Source: CAZHON01 sp964534565
Lineage (GTDB): Bacteria; Patescibacteriota; Gracilibacteria; Peribacterales; Peribacteraceae
DNA: 64,000 nt
Assembly (NCBI GenBank): GCA_964534565.1
Contig: CAZHON010000001.1
Coordinates: 631,618 to 695,617 of the forward strand
Reading direction: 5' to 3'
The notes beneath the pieces are model-generated. The model did no database searches and was not told where the DNA came from. It saw only the letters and a program-made list of their open reading frames with translations. The position numbers and the translations under genes were made by a program. Of the stretch, positions 35,864-44,695 are shown in pieces (the stretch's first letter is position 1; each line of letters starts with the position of its first letter).

Positions 35864-37096
35864 TTAAGGAAGAAGACTCTTGAACCAGCCGGCTGCCTGC
35901 TGGAGGGTGCGCTTCATTTGGAATGCGCTGAATGGAGATGTTGTTTCGCCTTCGCGCAGTCCCCAGACCAATGTTCCAAGGGCCGTTGCGAATGCTGGAT
36001 CATCAACCTTCTCAATCACGCCGCCGACTTCGACGGGGAATCCCATCTGGACCGGGAGTCCAAGAACGTCGCGAGCAAGGTCGAGCACACCTGGGACTTT
36101 GACAGCAGCGCCGGTGAGCACTGCTCCTGCGGGCAACATGCCGCTGCGTCCAATGCGAGTCAGTTCTGCTTTCACGAGTGAGAAAATTTCGTAGTACCTC
36201 GCCTGCATAATCTCGGCCATGTAGCGCTTGCTCACCGTCTGTGTGTCGACACGGCTGACGGACGAGAGGTCGATCATTTCGCGCTCACCGATTTCCTGTG
36301 GGAGCACGGAACCGAATTCGATCTTGATGCGCTCGGCTGTATCGACCGATGTGCGGAGCCCTATTGCAATGTCGTTTGTGACACTCTCTCCTGCGACCGG
36401 CAAACCGACGGAGTGCAGGATCGTCCCCTCTTCGTACACGGACAAACTTGTGCAACCTGCACCGACATCGATGACGGCAACCCCGAGCTCCTTTTGGCGC
36501 TTCGTAAGTGTTGCCTCTGGTGCTGCAATTGTTGCTGGAACGAGAGCGTCGATATCGACGCCTGCCTGGGACACACACTTCTCGATGTTCTTCACGTGCT
36601 GCACGTGACCGGTGATGATGTGGGCCTCGACCTCGAGACGGATGCCCGTCATACCGACAGGGTTTTTGATGCCGCGCTGTTCATCGACAGCGTAGGCCTT
36701 GGGTTCGATGTGAAGGATACGGCGGTTCGGTGGAATGCTGACTGCCTGAGCAGCCTCGAGCACGCGGGCAACATCGTCGACCGTGATCTCGGCACCGGAG
36801 ATGGCGATGACACCGCGGCTGTCGAATGCCTCGATGTGGGACCCGCTCATACCGACGAATACATGGTTGATAGGAACACCGGCCATGCGCTCTGCATCTT
36901 CGAGGGAGGAGATGATGTTGTGGATCAACTCTTCGACATCGATGACCTGACCTTTTCGAATTCCGAGGGATGGGGAAAGCCCGACTCCAATCACATTGGG
37001 AACACCACGATCTTGACCACTCTCAGCGATAGCGACAACCGTTCGAATCTTGGCACTTCCGATATCAAGACTGGCAAGTACACGTTCCTTGGGCAT
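35864..37096 (-). CDS. ftsA: Cell division protein FtsA
   Basis: Actin-like ATPase that tethers FtsZ to the membrane. Residues 1-16 contain the phosphate-1 motif LASLDIGSAKIRT; VIDVGAGCTSLSVYEEG is phosphate-2; LTGAAVKVPGV is the adenosine motif. The C-terminal amphipathic helix (ending AAGWFKSLLP) provides membrane attachment. 410 residues. Upstream 280 bp have no gene; TACACT about 65 nt before the ATG is the closest promoter candidate, so this operon may have a longer leader than most here. Confidence 0.96.
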   Translation of the reverse strand: MPKERVLASLDIGSAKIRTVVAIAESGQDRGVPNVIGVGLSPSLGIRKGQVIDVEELIHNIISSLEDAERMAGVPINHVFVGMSGSHIEAFDSRGVIAISGAEITVDDVARVLEAAQAVSIPPNRRILHIEPKAYAVDEQRGIKNPVGMTGIRLEVEAHIITGHVQHVKNIEKCVSQAGVDIDALVPATIAAPEATLTKRQKELGVAVIDVGAGCTSLSVYEEGTILHSVGLPVAGESVTNDIAIGLRTSVDTAERIKIEFGSVLPQEIGEREMIDLSSVSRVDTQTVSKRYMAEIMQARYYEIFSLVKAELTRIGRSGMLPAGAVLTGAAVKVPGVLDLARDVLGLPVQMGFPVEVGGVIEKVDDPAFATALGTLVWGLREGETTSPFSAFQMKRTLQQAAGWFKSLLP

Positions 37097-37376
37097 ATGA
37101 ATGCAGGGGATGGAGGCAAAGCGTCGAGAATGCAGCGGTGTGCTCTCGAGGACGGGTGTCAGTGTACGATCGCAGTTTATAGCTGTGCAAGGCCACTTCG
37201 ACTACGTTTCGTATTCAGAAATTCCGCTGATGAATACACAATATACTCAGAAAAAATGGCTTAGGCTAGGGATGAACTACAAAATTTATTCACTCTAAAA
37301 CATGTGCAAAAACACATGAGTATCAAATGTGCACAATCTCATTTTTATCGCAGCAGCATGAGCAATACGACATTTC

Positions 37377-38339
37377 TCAATTGAAGAGTGCCATCTGTGT
37401 CTTCTCCGGTGGTGGAGGCGGGGTCGGTTCGGCGGGAACATCTTGGATGAAAATCCGTTGTCCATAATCCGTCATGCTTAGCTCTGTGAGGCGACGAACG
37501 AGGAGTGTGAAGTCGAGTGTTCGCATGTGTTCGATGATGGGTGCGAGACTGCGCTTTTGCATCCCGATATCGGCGAGTGAGAGAGGCATGGGAAGGTCGC
37601 ACACAAGTTGTGCCATGTGCTCGCAAAAGAATGCTTGTTCACGATCGGCTTCCAACTTCGCACGCATCACCGGAGAGATGTCGGCGAGGTGCTCGTAGAC
37701 CCCCTGCAATGTGTCATATTTTTGAAGCAAATCTGCTGCCCCTTTTGGTCCGATTCCTTTGACGCCGGGGAGGTTGTCGGAACTGTCCCCCACGAGTCCT
37801 TTGTAGGACGCAATTTGGTCCGGACGCACGCCGTATTTTGCGAGGATTTCGTTGGGTCCCAAGTACTCCGCCATCTGATATCCCTTGTGTGGAATCGCCA
37901 CGCGAATGTTGTCTGTCGCCAGCTGAAACGCATCGCGATCCCCCGTCACAATCGTCACACGCATACCGTTTTCCTCAGCCTTTTTTGCGTATCCACAGAG
38001 GAAATCATCCGCCTCATACTTTGCATCGGAAATGATGGGGATTTGGAACACTTGGAGCAGTTCCATGATGCGGGGAACTTGGACGTAGAAGTCATCGGGT
38101 GTTTCAGCGCGACCGTCTTTATACGTCTCGTTTTCCTCGTGGCGGAACGTCTTATCTCCTGCATCGAAACAGAATAGAAGTGCATCCGGCTGTTCGATTT
38201 TGAGGATTGAAATAAGCATCGAGAGCACTCCGAACACCGTGTTCACCTGCTCTCCACTCTTCGTTTTGAGCGTACGAGGAATGGCCCAATACGCTCTATA
38301 CATCAGATGGTGACCGTCGATTAGAACAAGGTGTTTCAT
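37377..38339 (-). CDS. Stand-alone 5'-3' exonuclease (PolA N-domain-like) with a C-terminal clamp-binding motif
   Basis: 320 residues covering only the 5'-nuclease domain of DNA polymerase I. Acidic metal sites are visible (LVLIDGHHLMYRA, CFDAGDKTFRHE, YEADDFLCGYA, VTGDRDAFQLA), followed by the helix-hairpin-helix GLVGDSSDNLPGVKGIGPKGA. No polymerase domain. After a Pro-rich linker (TPPPPPEKT) the protein ends QMALFN; QMALF (315-319) resembles the beta-clamp pentapeptide QL(S/D)LF. Likely removes RNA primers at Okazaki junctions. TATCCT is 6 nt before the ATG. Confidence 0.92.
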   Translation of the reverse strand: MKHLVLIDGHHLMYRAYWAIPRTLKTKSGEQVNTVFGVLSMLISILKIEQPDALLFCFDAGDKTFRHEENETYKDGRAETPDDFYVQVPRIMELLQVFQIPIISDAKYEADDFLCGYAKKAEENGMRVTIVTGDRDAFQLATDNIRVAIPHKGYQMAEYLGPNEILAKYGVRPDQIASYKGLVGDSSDNLPGVKGIGPKGAADLLQKYDTLQGVYEHLADISPVMRAKLEADREQAFFCEHMAQLVCDLPMPLSLADIGMQKRSLAPIIEHMRTLDFTLLVRRLTELSMTDYGQRIFIQDVPAEPTPPPPPEKTQMALFN

Positions 38340-38673
38340 GGGAGAAGGATAGCATGGATTTCATTCTTCATTCAGAACCAAAACACCCCTCCGCTAACGC
38401 CCTCTCCTCAATCCTCTCCCACCGGGAGAGGAAGATCCATCGATGAGGCCATAGTTTTGCGGGGCCTTCCCTCCCCCTGTGGGGGAGGGGTCAGGGAGAG
38501 GGCATTTATCAAGAAAGTGGAATAGAAAATCTCAACTCAAATCACCCAATAAACACACTTTAAAACACGACTATTTCTTCATCATCATTCTCCATTCCCT
38601 GCAACTCCTCGTGTCTTTCCAAAACTCATGTTTTCGGCTAGAATAAGAGGAATACACAAATACCCCCACACAC
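38340..38673. other. 334-bp intergenic region
   Basis: It holds the REP-like element at 38399-38503 and, near the right end, a TAGAAT (about 38638-38643) that may serve the following GTG-start gene. Between them (38504-38630) is AT-rich sequence with no gene or hairpin I can support. Confidence 0.5.
38399..38503. repeat. Nested palindromes, REP-like element 2
   Basis: Outer arms GCCCTCTCC (38399-38407) and GGAGAGGGC (38495-38503) enclose two hairpins: CCTCTCCC-ACC-GGGAGAGG (38413-38431) and CCCTCCCCC-TGT-GGGGGAGGG (38469-38489). The result is a three-stem cruciform or cloverleaf. The CCTCTCCC core is shared with the 15414-15465 element. The layout resembles REP/BIME repeats. Confidence 0.65.
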
Positions 38674-39261
38674 GTGTCACACACCCTCCAAACCCTCGTT
38701 TCCTCCCCTGAGCAGAAGGCTTCTGCGAAGGCTACATTGCAAAAGGAATGTGGGTGGCCGGTTGAAGCACGACGCGCACTTGTGTGCATTCCAGCAAGCA
38801 TGACAGATGCAGAAGGAGGAGAGCTTCTGGAAACATTGCTCCCGGGATTGATGACTTTGCCGATTCAACTCCTGATCCTTGGAAAAGGTTCCGAACATTT
38901 CGGAAAAATCTGTACGCAACTTGCGAAGGAGCGCTCACACCAAGTCGCAATTATCCCGAATAAACCTGAATCCATCGATGCCATGCTCACCGCATCGGAC
39001 ATTGCATTCTTCTGCACAAAACCGAAGAACGAACTTGTGATCAGCTGCCTCGAACATGGCATTGTCCCTGTTTCTGTGGAGGCAAAGGAACTTTCGAACT
39101 ACAACCCGAATCAGGAGAGCGGAAACGCCTTCCTCGCCGAAGATGAAACCGTCTGGCACACGTTTGCGGCTCTCGTCCGCGCACTGGAAACCTATAAATT
39201 CCCCTTCGATTGGAAAACGATCCAGAGAAACGCGCTCGAAAGTATGAGCGAGGAAGAGTAA
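38674..39261 (+). CDS. Glycosyltransferase-like fragment (GT-B C-terminal half)
   Basis: 195 residues starting at GTG. The sequence GELLETLLPGLMTLPIQLLILGKGSEHF followed by a region like AIIPNKPESIDAMLTASDIAFF matches the second Rossmann domain of glycogen/starch-synthase-like GT-B enzymes. The N-terminal acceptor domain is absent and the Glu-x7-Glu donor motif is not clear. It could be a degenerate enzyme or a regulatory remnant. The next gene starts 33 bp downstream. Confidence 0.55.
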   Translation: MSHTLQTLVSSPEQKASAKATLQKECGWPVEARRALVCIPASMTDAEGGELLETLLPGLMTLPIQLLILGKGSEHFGKICTQLAKERSHQVAIIPNKPESIDAMLTASDIAFFCTKPKNELVISCLEHGIVPVSVEAKELSNYNPNQESGNAFLAEDETVWHTFAALVRALETYKFPFDWKTIQRNALESMSEEE

Positions 39262-39294
39262 GACGCCACCCCCAGAGTTCGTTAGAATGGGTGC

Positions 39295-39678
39295 ATGCCA
39301 GATGCGCCTCTTCGTTTTACGGCAACCGTTGTTCCCGGCCGCGGCCGCGGAAAGGGATTGGGGAGTCCGACTCTTAACCTTTCGTTAGAGGATGTTCCGC
39401 CGAACCTGACAGACGGCGTGTATGCATGTTTCGCAATCCTTGATGCAGGACCCGAACAAGCCGTGATGCACTTAGGACCGCGCCCGACATTCGGCGACAC
39501 CCGCACATGCGAAGTGCATCTGCTCGATCGCACACTTGCCTCTCCTCCCTCATCTGTCTCTGTCGAAGTGATGGGGTTCCTGCGAAAGGTTCGTACTTTC
39601 GCGAGTGACCGTGAATTACGTGAGCAAATTCAAAACGACATCGTGGCCGCACGTGGTATCATGACGGCGCATGTTTAG
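39295..39678 (+). CDS. Stand-alone riboflavin kinase domain
   Basis: 127 residues. VVPGRGRGKGLGSPTLNL matches the GRGRxLGFPTAN phosphate loop of the RibF C-terminal domain, and MHLGPRPTFGDTRTCEVHLLD matches the catalytic GxxPTF...E region. The adenylyltransferase half is missing, so the predicted product is FMN, not FAD. TAGAAT at 39283-39288 is 6 nt before the ATG. murE starts 8 bp before this stop codon. Confidence 0.82.
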   Translation: MPDAPLRFTATVVPGRGRGKGLGSPTLNLSLEDVPPNLTDGVYACFAILDAGPEQAVMHLGPRPTFGDTRTCEVHLLDRTLASPPSSVSVEVMGFLRKVRTFASDRELREQIQNDIVAARGIMTAHV

Positions 39679-40954
39679 ACTCCTGAAGAAAGCGATCTCA
39701 CCGCGCAATCCCCTTCGCATCGGTTGGCACAGAAGTAAAGCACTTGTTGCCGCTTTGAAGTATCGATTTCCCGCTCGTCAGCTCACAATCATCGGGGTGA
39801 CCGGAACGGACGGAAAGACGACGACCGTCGGCATGACTGCTCATATTCTCATGAAGAGTGGCGTGAAGGTCGGGGCACTCTCCACGGCATTCTTCCAGGT
39901 CAACGAAGCCATCACCTTCAATGCAACACAGAAGACCTCTCCTTCTCCGTTCTCCATCCAACGCTTTTTGCGTAAATGTGTCAGTGCCGGGTGCACTCAC
40001 GTCGTCCTCGAATGCTCCAGTCACGGGCTCGACCAGGGGCGCCTGGATTGGACGCGGCCCAAAGTCGCCGCGATCACGAACCTCGCCGAGGAGCATCTCG
40101 ACTATCACAAAACGATGGAAGATTACGCAAACACGAAGGCAATGCTGTTTCGAAAATTGGAGGGAAAAGGGACGAAAGTACTGAACAAAGAAGACCGAAC
40201 ATATGCGCAGTACGCGTCGATCCCCTCCGAAAAAACCATCACATTCAGCGCCACGAAAGATGCAGATGCGACGCTCTCCGCCCAGAACATTCACAGTTCC
40301 GTTCGCGGAGTAACGGCAACGATCTCTCAGGCAAAACAAACTGCTTCCATCCCTCTCGCACTTTCCATTCCCGGAGCATTCAATGTTCAAAATGCTCTCT
40401 GCGCTATGAGCTGCGCCTTTGCTGTCGGGATCGCACCAACAAGCGGTGCCGCTTCCCTCTCAACCTTCCGCGGTATTCCGGGTCGCATGGAACGCATCGA
40501 TGCCGGCCAACCGTTCACGGTATTCGTCGACTTCACCGTCACTCCACAGAGTTATCAACGCACCCTCTCCACCATTCAAGAAGGATTGGAGCCGGGGAAG
40601 AGACTCCTTGTTCTCACGGGAAGCTGTGGTGACCGCATGAAAGAGAAGCGCCCGGTCGTCGGAAAAATCTGCAGTGACTATGCGGACATTCTCGTCGTCG
40701 CAAACGAAGACCCGTACACGGAGGACCCTCAAAAAATCATCGACGATGTCTGGGCAGGGGTCGATCAATCGAAAACGAAAGCACACAAGATTTTCGACCG
40801 ACGAGAGGCCATCACTTTCCTGCTCAAGGAAGCGAAGTCAGGAGATGTCGTGCTGCTCTGCGGCAAAGGCAGCGACACCACGATGATGATGAAAGACGGC
40901 CAAGTGCCCTGGAATGAACGAGAGATTGTTCGCGAGCTCTTGCAGACACTATGA
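39671..40954 (+). CDS. murE: UDP-MurNAc-tripeptide synthase MurE
   Basis: Mur ligase adding the third stem residue. P-loop GVTGTDGKTTT (near 42-52), ECSSHGLDQGR (typical MurE region), NLAEEHLDYH, and GIPGRMERID in the C-terminal half. The substrate-selecting motif that reads DNPR in diaminopimelate-type enzymes is here NEDPYTEDP, so the amino acid is uncertain. 427 residues, slightly short. TATCAT lies 8 nt before the ATG inside the riboflavin-kinase gene. rnhB overlaps its stop by 4 bp. Confidence 0.9.
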   Translation: MFRLLKKAISPRNPLRIGWHRSKALVAALKYRFPARQLTIIGVTGTDGKTTTVGMTAHILMKSGVKVGALSTAFFQVNEAITFNATQKTSPSPFSIQRFLRKCVSAGCTHVVLECSSHGLDQGRLDWTRPKVAAITNLAEEHLDYHKTMEDYANTKAMLFRKLEGKGTKVLNKEDRTYAQYASIPSEKTITFSATKDADATLSAQNIHSSVRGVTATISQAKQTASIPLALSIPGAFNVQNALCAMSCAFAVGIAPTSGAASLSTFRGIPGRMERIDAGQPFTVFVDFTVTPQSYQRTLSTIQEGLEPGKRLLVLTGSCGDRMKEKRPVVGKICSDYADILVVANEDPYTEDPQKIIDDVWAGVDQSKTKAHKIFDRREAITFLLKEAKSGDVVLLCGKGSDTTMMMKDGQVPWNEREIVRELLQTL

Positions 40955-41547
40955 GTGCCGCCATCATCGCGGGCATTGATGAAGCAGGCCGTGGACCACT
41001 GGCCGGCCCTGTTGTTGCGGCAGCGTGTATCGAGATTCCGGAACTGAAGAAGCACCCTCTCATCCGCGATAGCAAGGCGCTGTCCGAGGCGCAGCGCGAA
41101 GAAGCCTTCACATGGATTGAAGATCACTGCACGTACGGATTTGGCATCGTGCATGCCTCGTACATCGATGAGCATGGAATCCTCGCCGCCACCGAACATG
41201 CCATGCAGCAGGCACATTCGTTACTCTCGCGCAAAATCACACCGACGTACTTGTTGGTCGACGGTCGCGACAAGTTTTGGTTCGATGTTCCGCACACGTC
41301 GATCATTGATGGTGATGCGTTGGAACCGTCCATCTCCGCAGCGTCCATCATTGCAAAAGTGATGCGTGACCGATTGATGAAAGAACAAGATGCCCTGTTC
41401 CCTCTCTACGGCTTTGCGCAGCACAAAGGGTACGGAGCGCCGCAGCATATAGAAGCCCTCCAAACACATGGACCCTGCCCCATCCATCGACGCAGTTTCC
41501 TCACGAATATCCTGACAATCGAACAGCTGTCTGCTTCATCCCTCTAG
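40951..41547 (+). CDS. rnhB: Ribonuclease HII
   Basis: Removes ribonucleotides and RNA primers from RNA/DNA hybrids. Catalytic D10-E11 in AGIDEAGRGPLAGPVV, LLVDGRDKF, and IDGDALEPSISAASIIAKV with the later acidic residues, then QHKGYGAPQH and HRRSF. 198 residues. ATGA overlap with murE implies translational coupling. It could act with the stand-alone 5' exonuclease in primer removal. Confidence 0.95.
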   Translation: MSAAIIAGIDEAGRGPLAGPVVAAACIEIPELKKHPLIRDSKALSEAQREEAFTWIEDHCTYGFGIVHASYIDEHGILAATEHAMQQAHSLLSRKITPTYLLVDGRDKFWFDVPHTSIIDGDALEPSISAASIIAKVMRDRLMKEQDALFPLYGFAQHKGYGAPQHIEALQTHGPCPIHRRSFLTNILTIEQLSASSL

Positions 41548-41603
41548 AAAGGAATTAAACTTCTCCGGAACGCTCCTGCGCGCTACCATGCGCGGGATTT
41601 TTT

Positions 41604-42023
41604 ATGGCATCACCTCTTCCTACCCTCGGCCATCTCGTCGTCAAAAACGCTCGCGGCAAAGGTCGTGGTGTCTTCACAACCAAAGCAATCAAGAAAGGCG
41701 CGATCGTCGAAATTTGTCCGACCGTTCCGCTCAGCATCAAAGACGGAAAGAAAGTGATGGAGACGATCCTTGGCCACTACGCCTTCGAATGGGGCAAGAA
41801 CGGACGCGAAGCAGCAATCGCATTGGGGTACGGATCGATCTACAACCATTCTGCGACACCGAACATCACCTACGACCACAAGGAGAAGAAGAACCAGATC
41901 GTCTTCACGGCGATTCGAAACATTCGCGCGGGTGAAGAGCTTTTGAGCAATTACCACAATGACGAAGACCACTACCGTAAACCATTCGATGAATGGTTGG
42001 GGGGAAAGCAGATCTATCAGTGA
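41604..42023 (+). CDS. SET-domain protein (putative lysine methyltransferase)
   Basis: 139 residues, essentially a lone SET domain: GRGVFTTKAIKKGAIVEI at the start, GSIYNHSATPNITY (the xNHSxxPN cofactor-binding pseudoknot segment) and IRAGEELLSNYHND at the end. Bacterial SET proteins methylate lysines on various proteins; the target is unknown here. TACCAT is 14 nt before the ATG. Its stop codon abuts the convergent lgt stop to give TGATCA. Confidence 0.85.
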   Translation: MASPLPTLGHLVVKNARGKGRGVFTTKAIKKGAIVEICPTVPLSIKDGKKVMETILGHYAFEWGKNGREAAIALGYGSIYNHSATPNITYDHKEKKNQIVFTAIRNIRAGEELLSNYHNDEDHYRKPFDEWLGGKQIYQ

Positions 42024-42809
42024 TCACGCCTTGGCTCGCTTGCGTACCCACACGAAGAGCGCGACGCCAATCAGGAAGATAGGAATCGTGAGGAGCTGGC
42101 CGCGCGTTGCGTCTAGTCCACCCACAATGAAACCTGAATAATCTTGGAGGCGGAAATATTCAACGACGGTGCGCAGTACTCCGTACATCATGAGGAAAAT
42201 CGCACACGTTTCTCCCGGCCGCGTCTGCACTGTACGCAAATGAATGAAACAGACGGACGCGATGAGGAGGTCTTTGATGACGGCATAGATCTGCGTCGGG
42301 TGACGCAGTCCCTCTACTCCCGGAATTGCAATCCCCCACGGCAACGTCGTCACAGTTCCGTAGAGCTCTTGGTTGATGAAATTTCCGACTCGACCCAATG
42401 CAAGGCCGATCGCAACCGGCACCATGATCGTGTCTGCAAATTTCAAAATTTCGGTGAAAGATTTTCCGCGGAGCGCGAGGAGCAATGCGACCGTCACGCC
42501 AATGAACCCTCCGTGCGAAGACATTCCCCCCTGCCACACCTTGAGCACATCGAGCGGATGATGCCAGAAGTACACAGGCTCGTAGAAGAGCACAAAACCC
42601 AGTCGTCCCCCCACAATCACCCCAATTACGGCAGCGGAGAGGTACGTCGACCAGTCGTCTGCGCTGTACTGCAGCTGACGGAATTTTTGCAATCGTGGCA
42701 GCAGCCACCAGGCGATCAAAAACGAGAGCAAATAGAGAAGTCCGTACCAGTGAATGGAAAACCCAAACACCTCAAGAGCAACGGTTCTGGACGGGAAGAG
42801 GGAGAACAT
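42024..42809 (-). CDS. lgt: Prolipoprotein diacylglyceryl transferase
   Basis: Seven-helix inner-membrane enzyme attaching diacylglycerol to the lipobox Cys. Key elements: GGMSSHGGFIGV (contains the HGG motif), LGRVGNFINQELYG (Lgt signature), LRHPTQIYAV, and VVEYFRLQDY. 261 residues from ATG 42809. The frame runs to 42941, but the extra residues are translated octamer repeat and TATACT (42816-42821) lies 6 nt before ATG 42809. At least one lipoprotein substrate is in the window (55265-55912). Confidence 0.95.
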   Translation of the reverse strand: MFSLFPSRTVALEVFGFSIHWYGLLYLLSFLIAWWLLPRLQKFRQLQYSADDWSTYLSAAVIGVIVGGRLGFVLFYEPVYFWHHPLDVLKVWQGGMSSHGGFIGVTVALLLALRGKSFTEILKFADTIMVPVAIGLALGRVGNFINQELYGTVTTLPWGIAIPGVEGLRHPTQIYAVIKDLLIASVCFIHLRTVQTRPGETCAIFLMMYGVLRTVVEYFRLQDYSGFIVGGLDATRGQLLTIPIFLIGVALFVWVRKRAKA

Positions 42810-42815
42810 GAAACA

Positions 42816-42944
42816 AGTATAGAAGTGTAAAAGTATAAAAGGTATAGAAGAAAAAATATGCAAAAGTATAGAAATAGCCAAAGAGCTGCCCAACTGAGCG
42901 CAAAACACTACACTTCTACACTTCTCTCCTTCTATACTCATTCC
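42816..42944. repeat. 8-bp-period -10 hexamer array at the lgt/tsaD divergent promoter
   Basis: Minus strand: -10-like hexamers at 42816-42821 (TATACT), 42824-42829 (TACACT) and 42832-42837 (TATACT), then a degenerate TATACC unit. Plus strand: octamers CTACACTT, CTACACTT, CTCTCCTT and CTATACTC at 42908-42939. The last unit of each arm is 6 nt from its gene's start codon. Confidence 0.75.
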
Positions 42945-43952
42945 ATGCGGATTTTGGGCATTGAAACATCGTGTGACGAAACTGCGGCAGCCGTGGTGGA
43001 AGACGGAACACGTGTTCTGAGCAATGTCATCGCGAGTTCAAAGGAAACATTTGAGAACGCCGGAGGAGTCATTCCCGAGGAAGCGGCACGCGAACAGGTG
43101 CAGTGCATTCTCCCTGTCATTGAGCAGGCAATGGAAGGAATCGACCTTTCGACCATCGATGCGATCGCCGTCACGAAGGGGCCGGGGCTGCTCGGTTCAC
43201 TCCTCGTTGGAACAACGGCGGCACGAACACTTGCGCTCCTCTGGAAGAAGCCACTCATCGGAGTACATCACACACTCGGGCATCTCTCGTCGTCCTTCTT
43301 GTCCGTCGAAGACACTCCACAATTCCCACTCCTCACCCTCTCCGTCTCGGGCGGACACACCGAGCTTTGGTACCGAGAGAGCCACACGAACGGAGTGCGC
43401 ATCGCACAAACGCGCGACGATGCAGCCGGCGAGGCATTCGACAAAGGCGCGACGATGCTGGGGCTCCCCTACCCGGGCGGTCCTGCACTGGCCGCACTTG
43501 CAGACCAAGGAAACGCGAAGGCCATCAAATTCACGGAACCTCTCAAAGGAGAAGACATACCTGACTGGAGTTTTTCTGGATTGAAGACTGCGCTGAAGTA
43601 CCACCTGCGAGATCATCCGAACGATTCACATGCAGACATTGCCGCGAGTTTTCAGGAAGCGATTTGTACGCACTTACTCAGTCGTGTCACAAAGGCGATC
43701 GAAACATATGAGTGCAAAGAAGTACATGTGGTCGGAGGAGTCTCGGCAAACCGCAGGCTTCGAACACTGTTACGCGATGCGTTGGGTGCCGACATCACTC
43801 TGCGATGGCCGATGGACCCGACCTTCTGTACGGACAACGCCGCGATGATTGCGGCTGCCGGTACATTCCTTCTGCTGGAACAACAGAAGAGCGCTTGCGA
43901 CGCATTTGAAACACAGGCAAACACACCACTCACGCAAGTCGCGCAACACTGA
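42945..43952 (+). CDS. tsaD: tRNA N6-adenosine threonylcarbamoyltransferase TsaD
   Basis: Transfers the threonylcarbamoyl group in t6A37 synthesis on ANN-decoding tRNAs. 335 residues beginning MRILGIETSCDETAAAVVEDG; metal site VHHTLGH (107-113); SGGHTELW; DDAAGEAFDKGATMLGLPYPGGPAL; GGVSANRRLR; and FCTDNAAMIA. The start is ATG 42945: TATACT at 42933-42938 is 6 nt upstream, and the longer frame from 42858 is array sequence. Confidence 0.96.
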   Translation: MRILGIETSCDETAAAVVEDGTRVLSNVIASSKETFENAGGVIPEEAAREQVQCILPVIEQAMEGIDLSTIDAIAVTKGPGLLGSLLVGTTAARTLALLWKKPLIGVHHTLGHLSSSFLSVEDTPQFPLLTLSVSGGHTELWYRESHTNGVRIAQTRDDAAGEAFDKGATMLGLPYPGGPALAALADQGNAKAIKFTEPLKGEDIPDWSFSGLKTALKYHLRDHPNDSHADIAASFQEAICTHLLSRVTKAIETYECKEVHVVGGVSANRRLRTLLRDALGADITLRWPMDPTFCTDNAAMIAAAGTFLLLEQQKSACDAFETQANTPLTQVAQH

Positions 43953-44003
43953 ACACGCGGGCGACTACACGAAATGCATATTATACGGGTACACTCTGCA
44001 ACC

Positions 44004-44558
44004 ATGACGCCTGTCCTCTCCTGGGATTTGCTCATCATCGTATTTTTCTCGCTGGTCGTCGCCTATAGTTTCATTGTCGGGAAAGAAGAGTCCGTGAAGA
44101 TTATTGTGAGTACGTACATTGCAGCTGTTGCCGTCCAAGGGCTTGGGAACATCATTGAAAAGTCGATCTACGCCTCTGCGGAGATGTTCGGAACGCTCGG
44201 CATTCCCACCGATTTGTCGTGGCTGGCGAAATTCAAAGTCGTCATCTTCGTCGCAGCCATCGTGTTCTTGGCCATTCGAGCGGGGTTTGAGATTCAGTAC
44301 AAACGAAACACCGATGGCTGGATCAATGTGGTGATGACCGGCTGCATCGGCTTTGCAACGGCGGGGCTCCTCCTGTCTTCTCTCCTTACCTTCATTTCCG
44401 GTCGCCCACTTCTCGACGCAAACCTTGCAACGGCTCCGATCCTCACTCCTCTTTTGAATCAAAGCGTCCTCGTCTGGGGATTGGTCCAATACCAGGACCT
44501 TCTCTTCGCACTTCCTGCATTCTTCTTGCTCGGAGTCGGATTCCTCTCTTCACGGTAA
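44004..44558 (+). CDS. Hypothetical four-helix membrane protein
   Basis: 184 residues from ATG 44004. Hydrophobic segments near 6-24, 32-50, 78-96, 108-130 and 160-180. No recognised motif. TACACT (44090 would be internal; the relevant one is at 43990-43995) is 8 nt before the start. It sits directly before the VirB2-like pilin gene on the same strand and may belong to the same surface apparatus. Confidence 0.6.
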   Translation: MTPVLSWDLLIIVFFSLVVAYSFIVGKEESVKIIVSTYIAAVAVQGLGNIIEKSIYASAEMFGTLGIPTDLSWLAKFKVVIFVAAIVFLAIRAGFEIQYKRNTDGWINVVMTGCIGFATAGLLLSSLLTFISGRPLLDANLATAPILTPLLNQSVLVWGLVQYQDLLFALPAFFLLGVGFLSSR

Positions 44559-44695
44559 GCCAAGAAAGGGAAGAAATATGTTGTACATCACAAAAATGGA
44601 CAGATGGTCAAGGCAATGTCCTTCGTAAGCATGCGCTCCTCCTTGCGAAGAGAGATCCGTTGCACAACACTAAGCATGTTTCCTTTCCCACTCGT

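Noticed and set aside
42810..42941. N-terminal extension of Lgt (and similar ones for tsaD and NUDIX)
   Set aside because: The extra residues are translated octamer repeat; the -10 hexamers would be inside the coding region.
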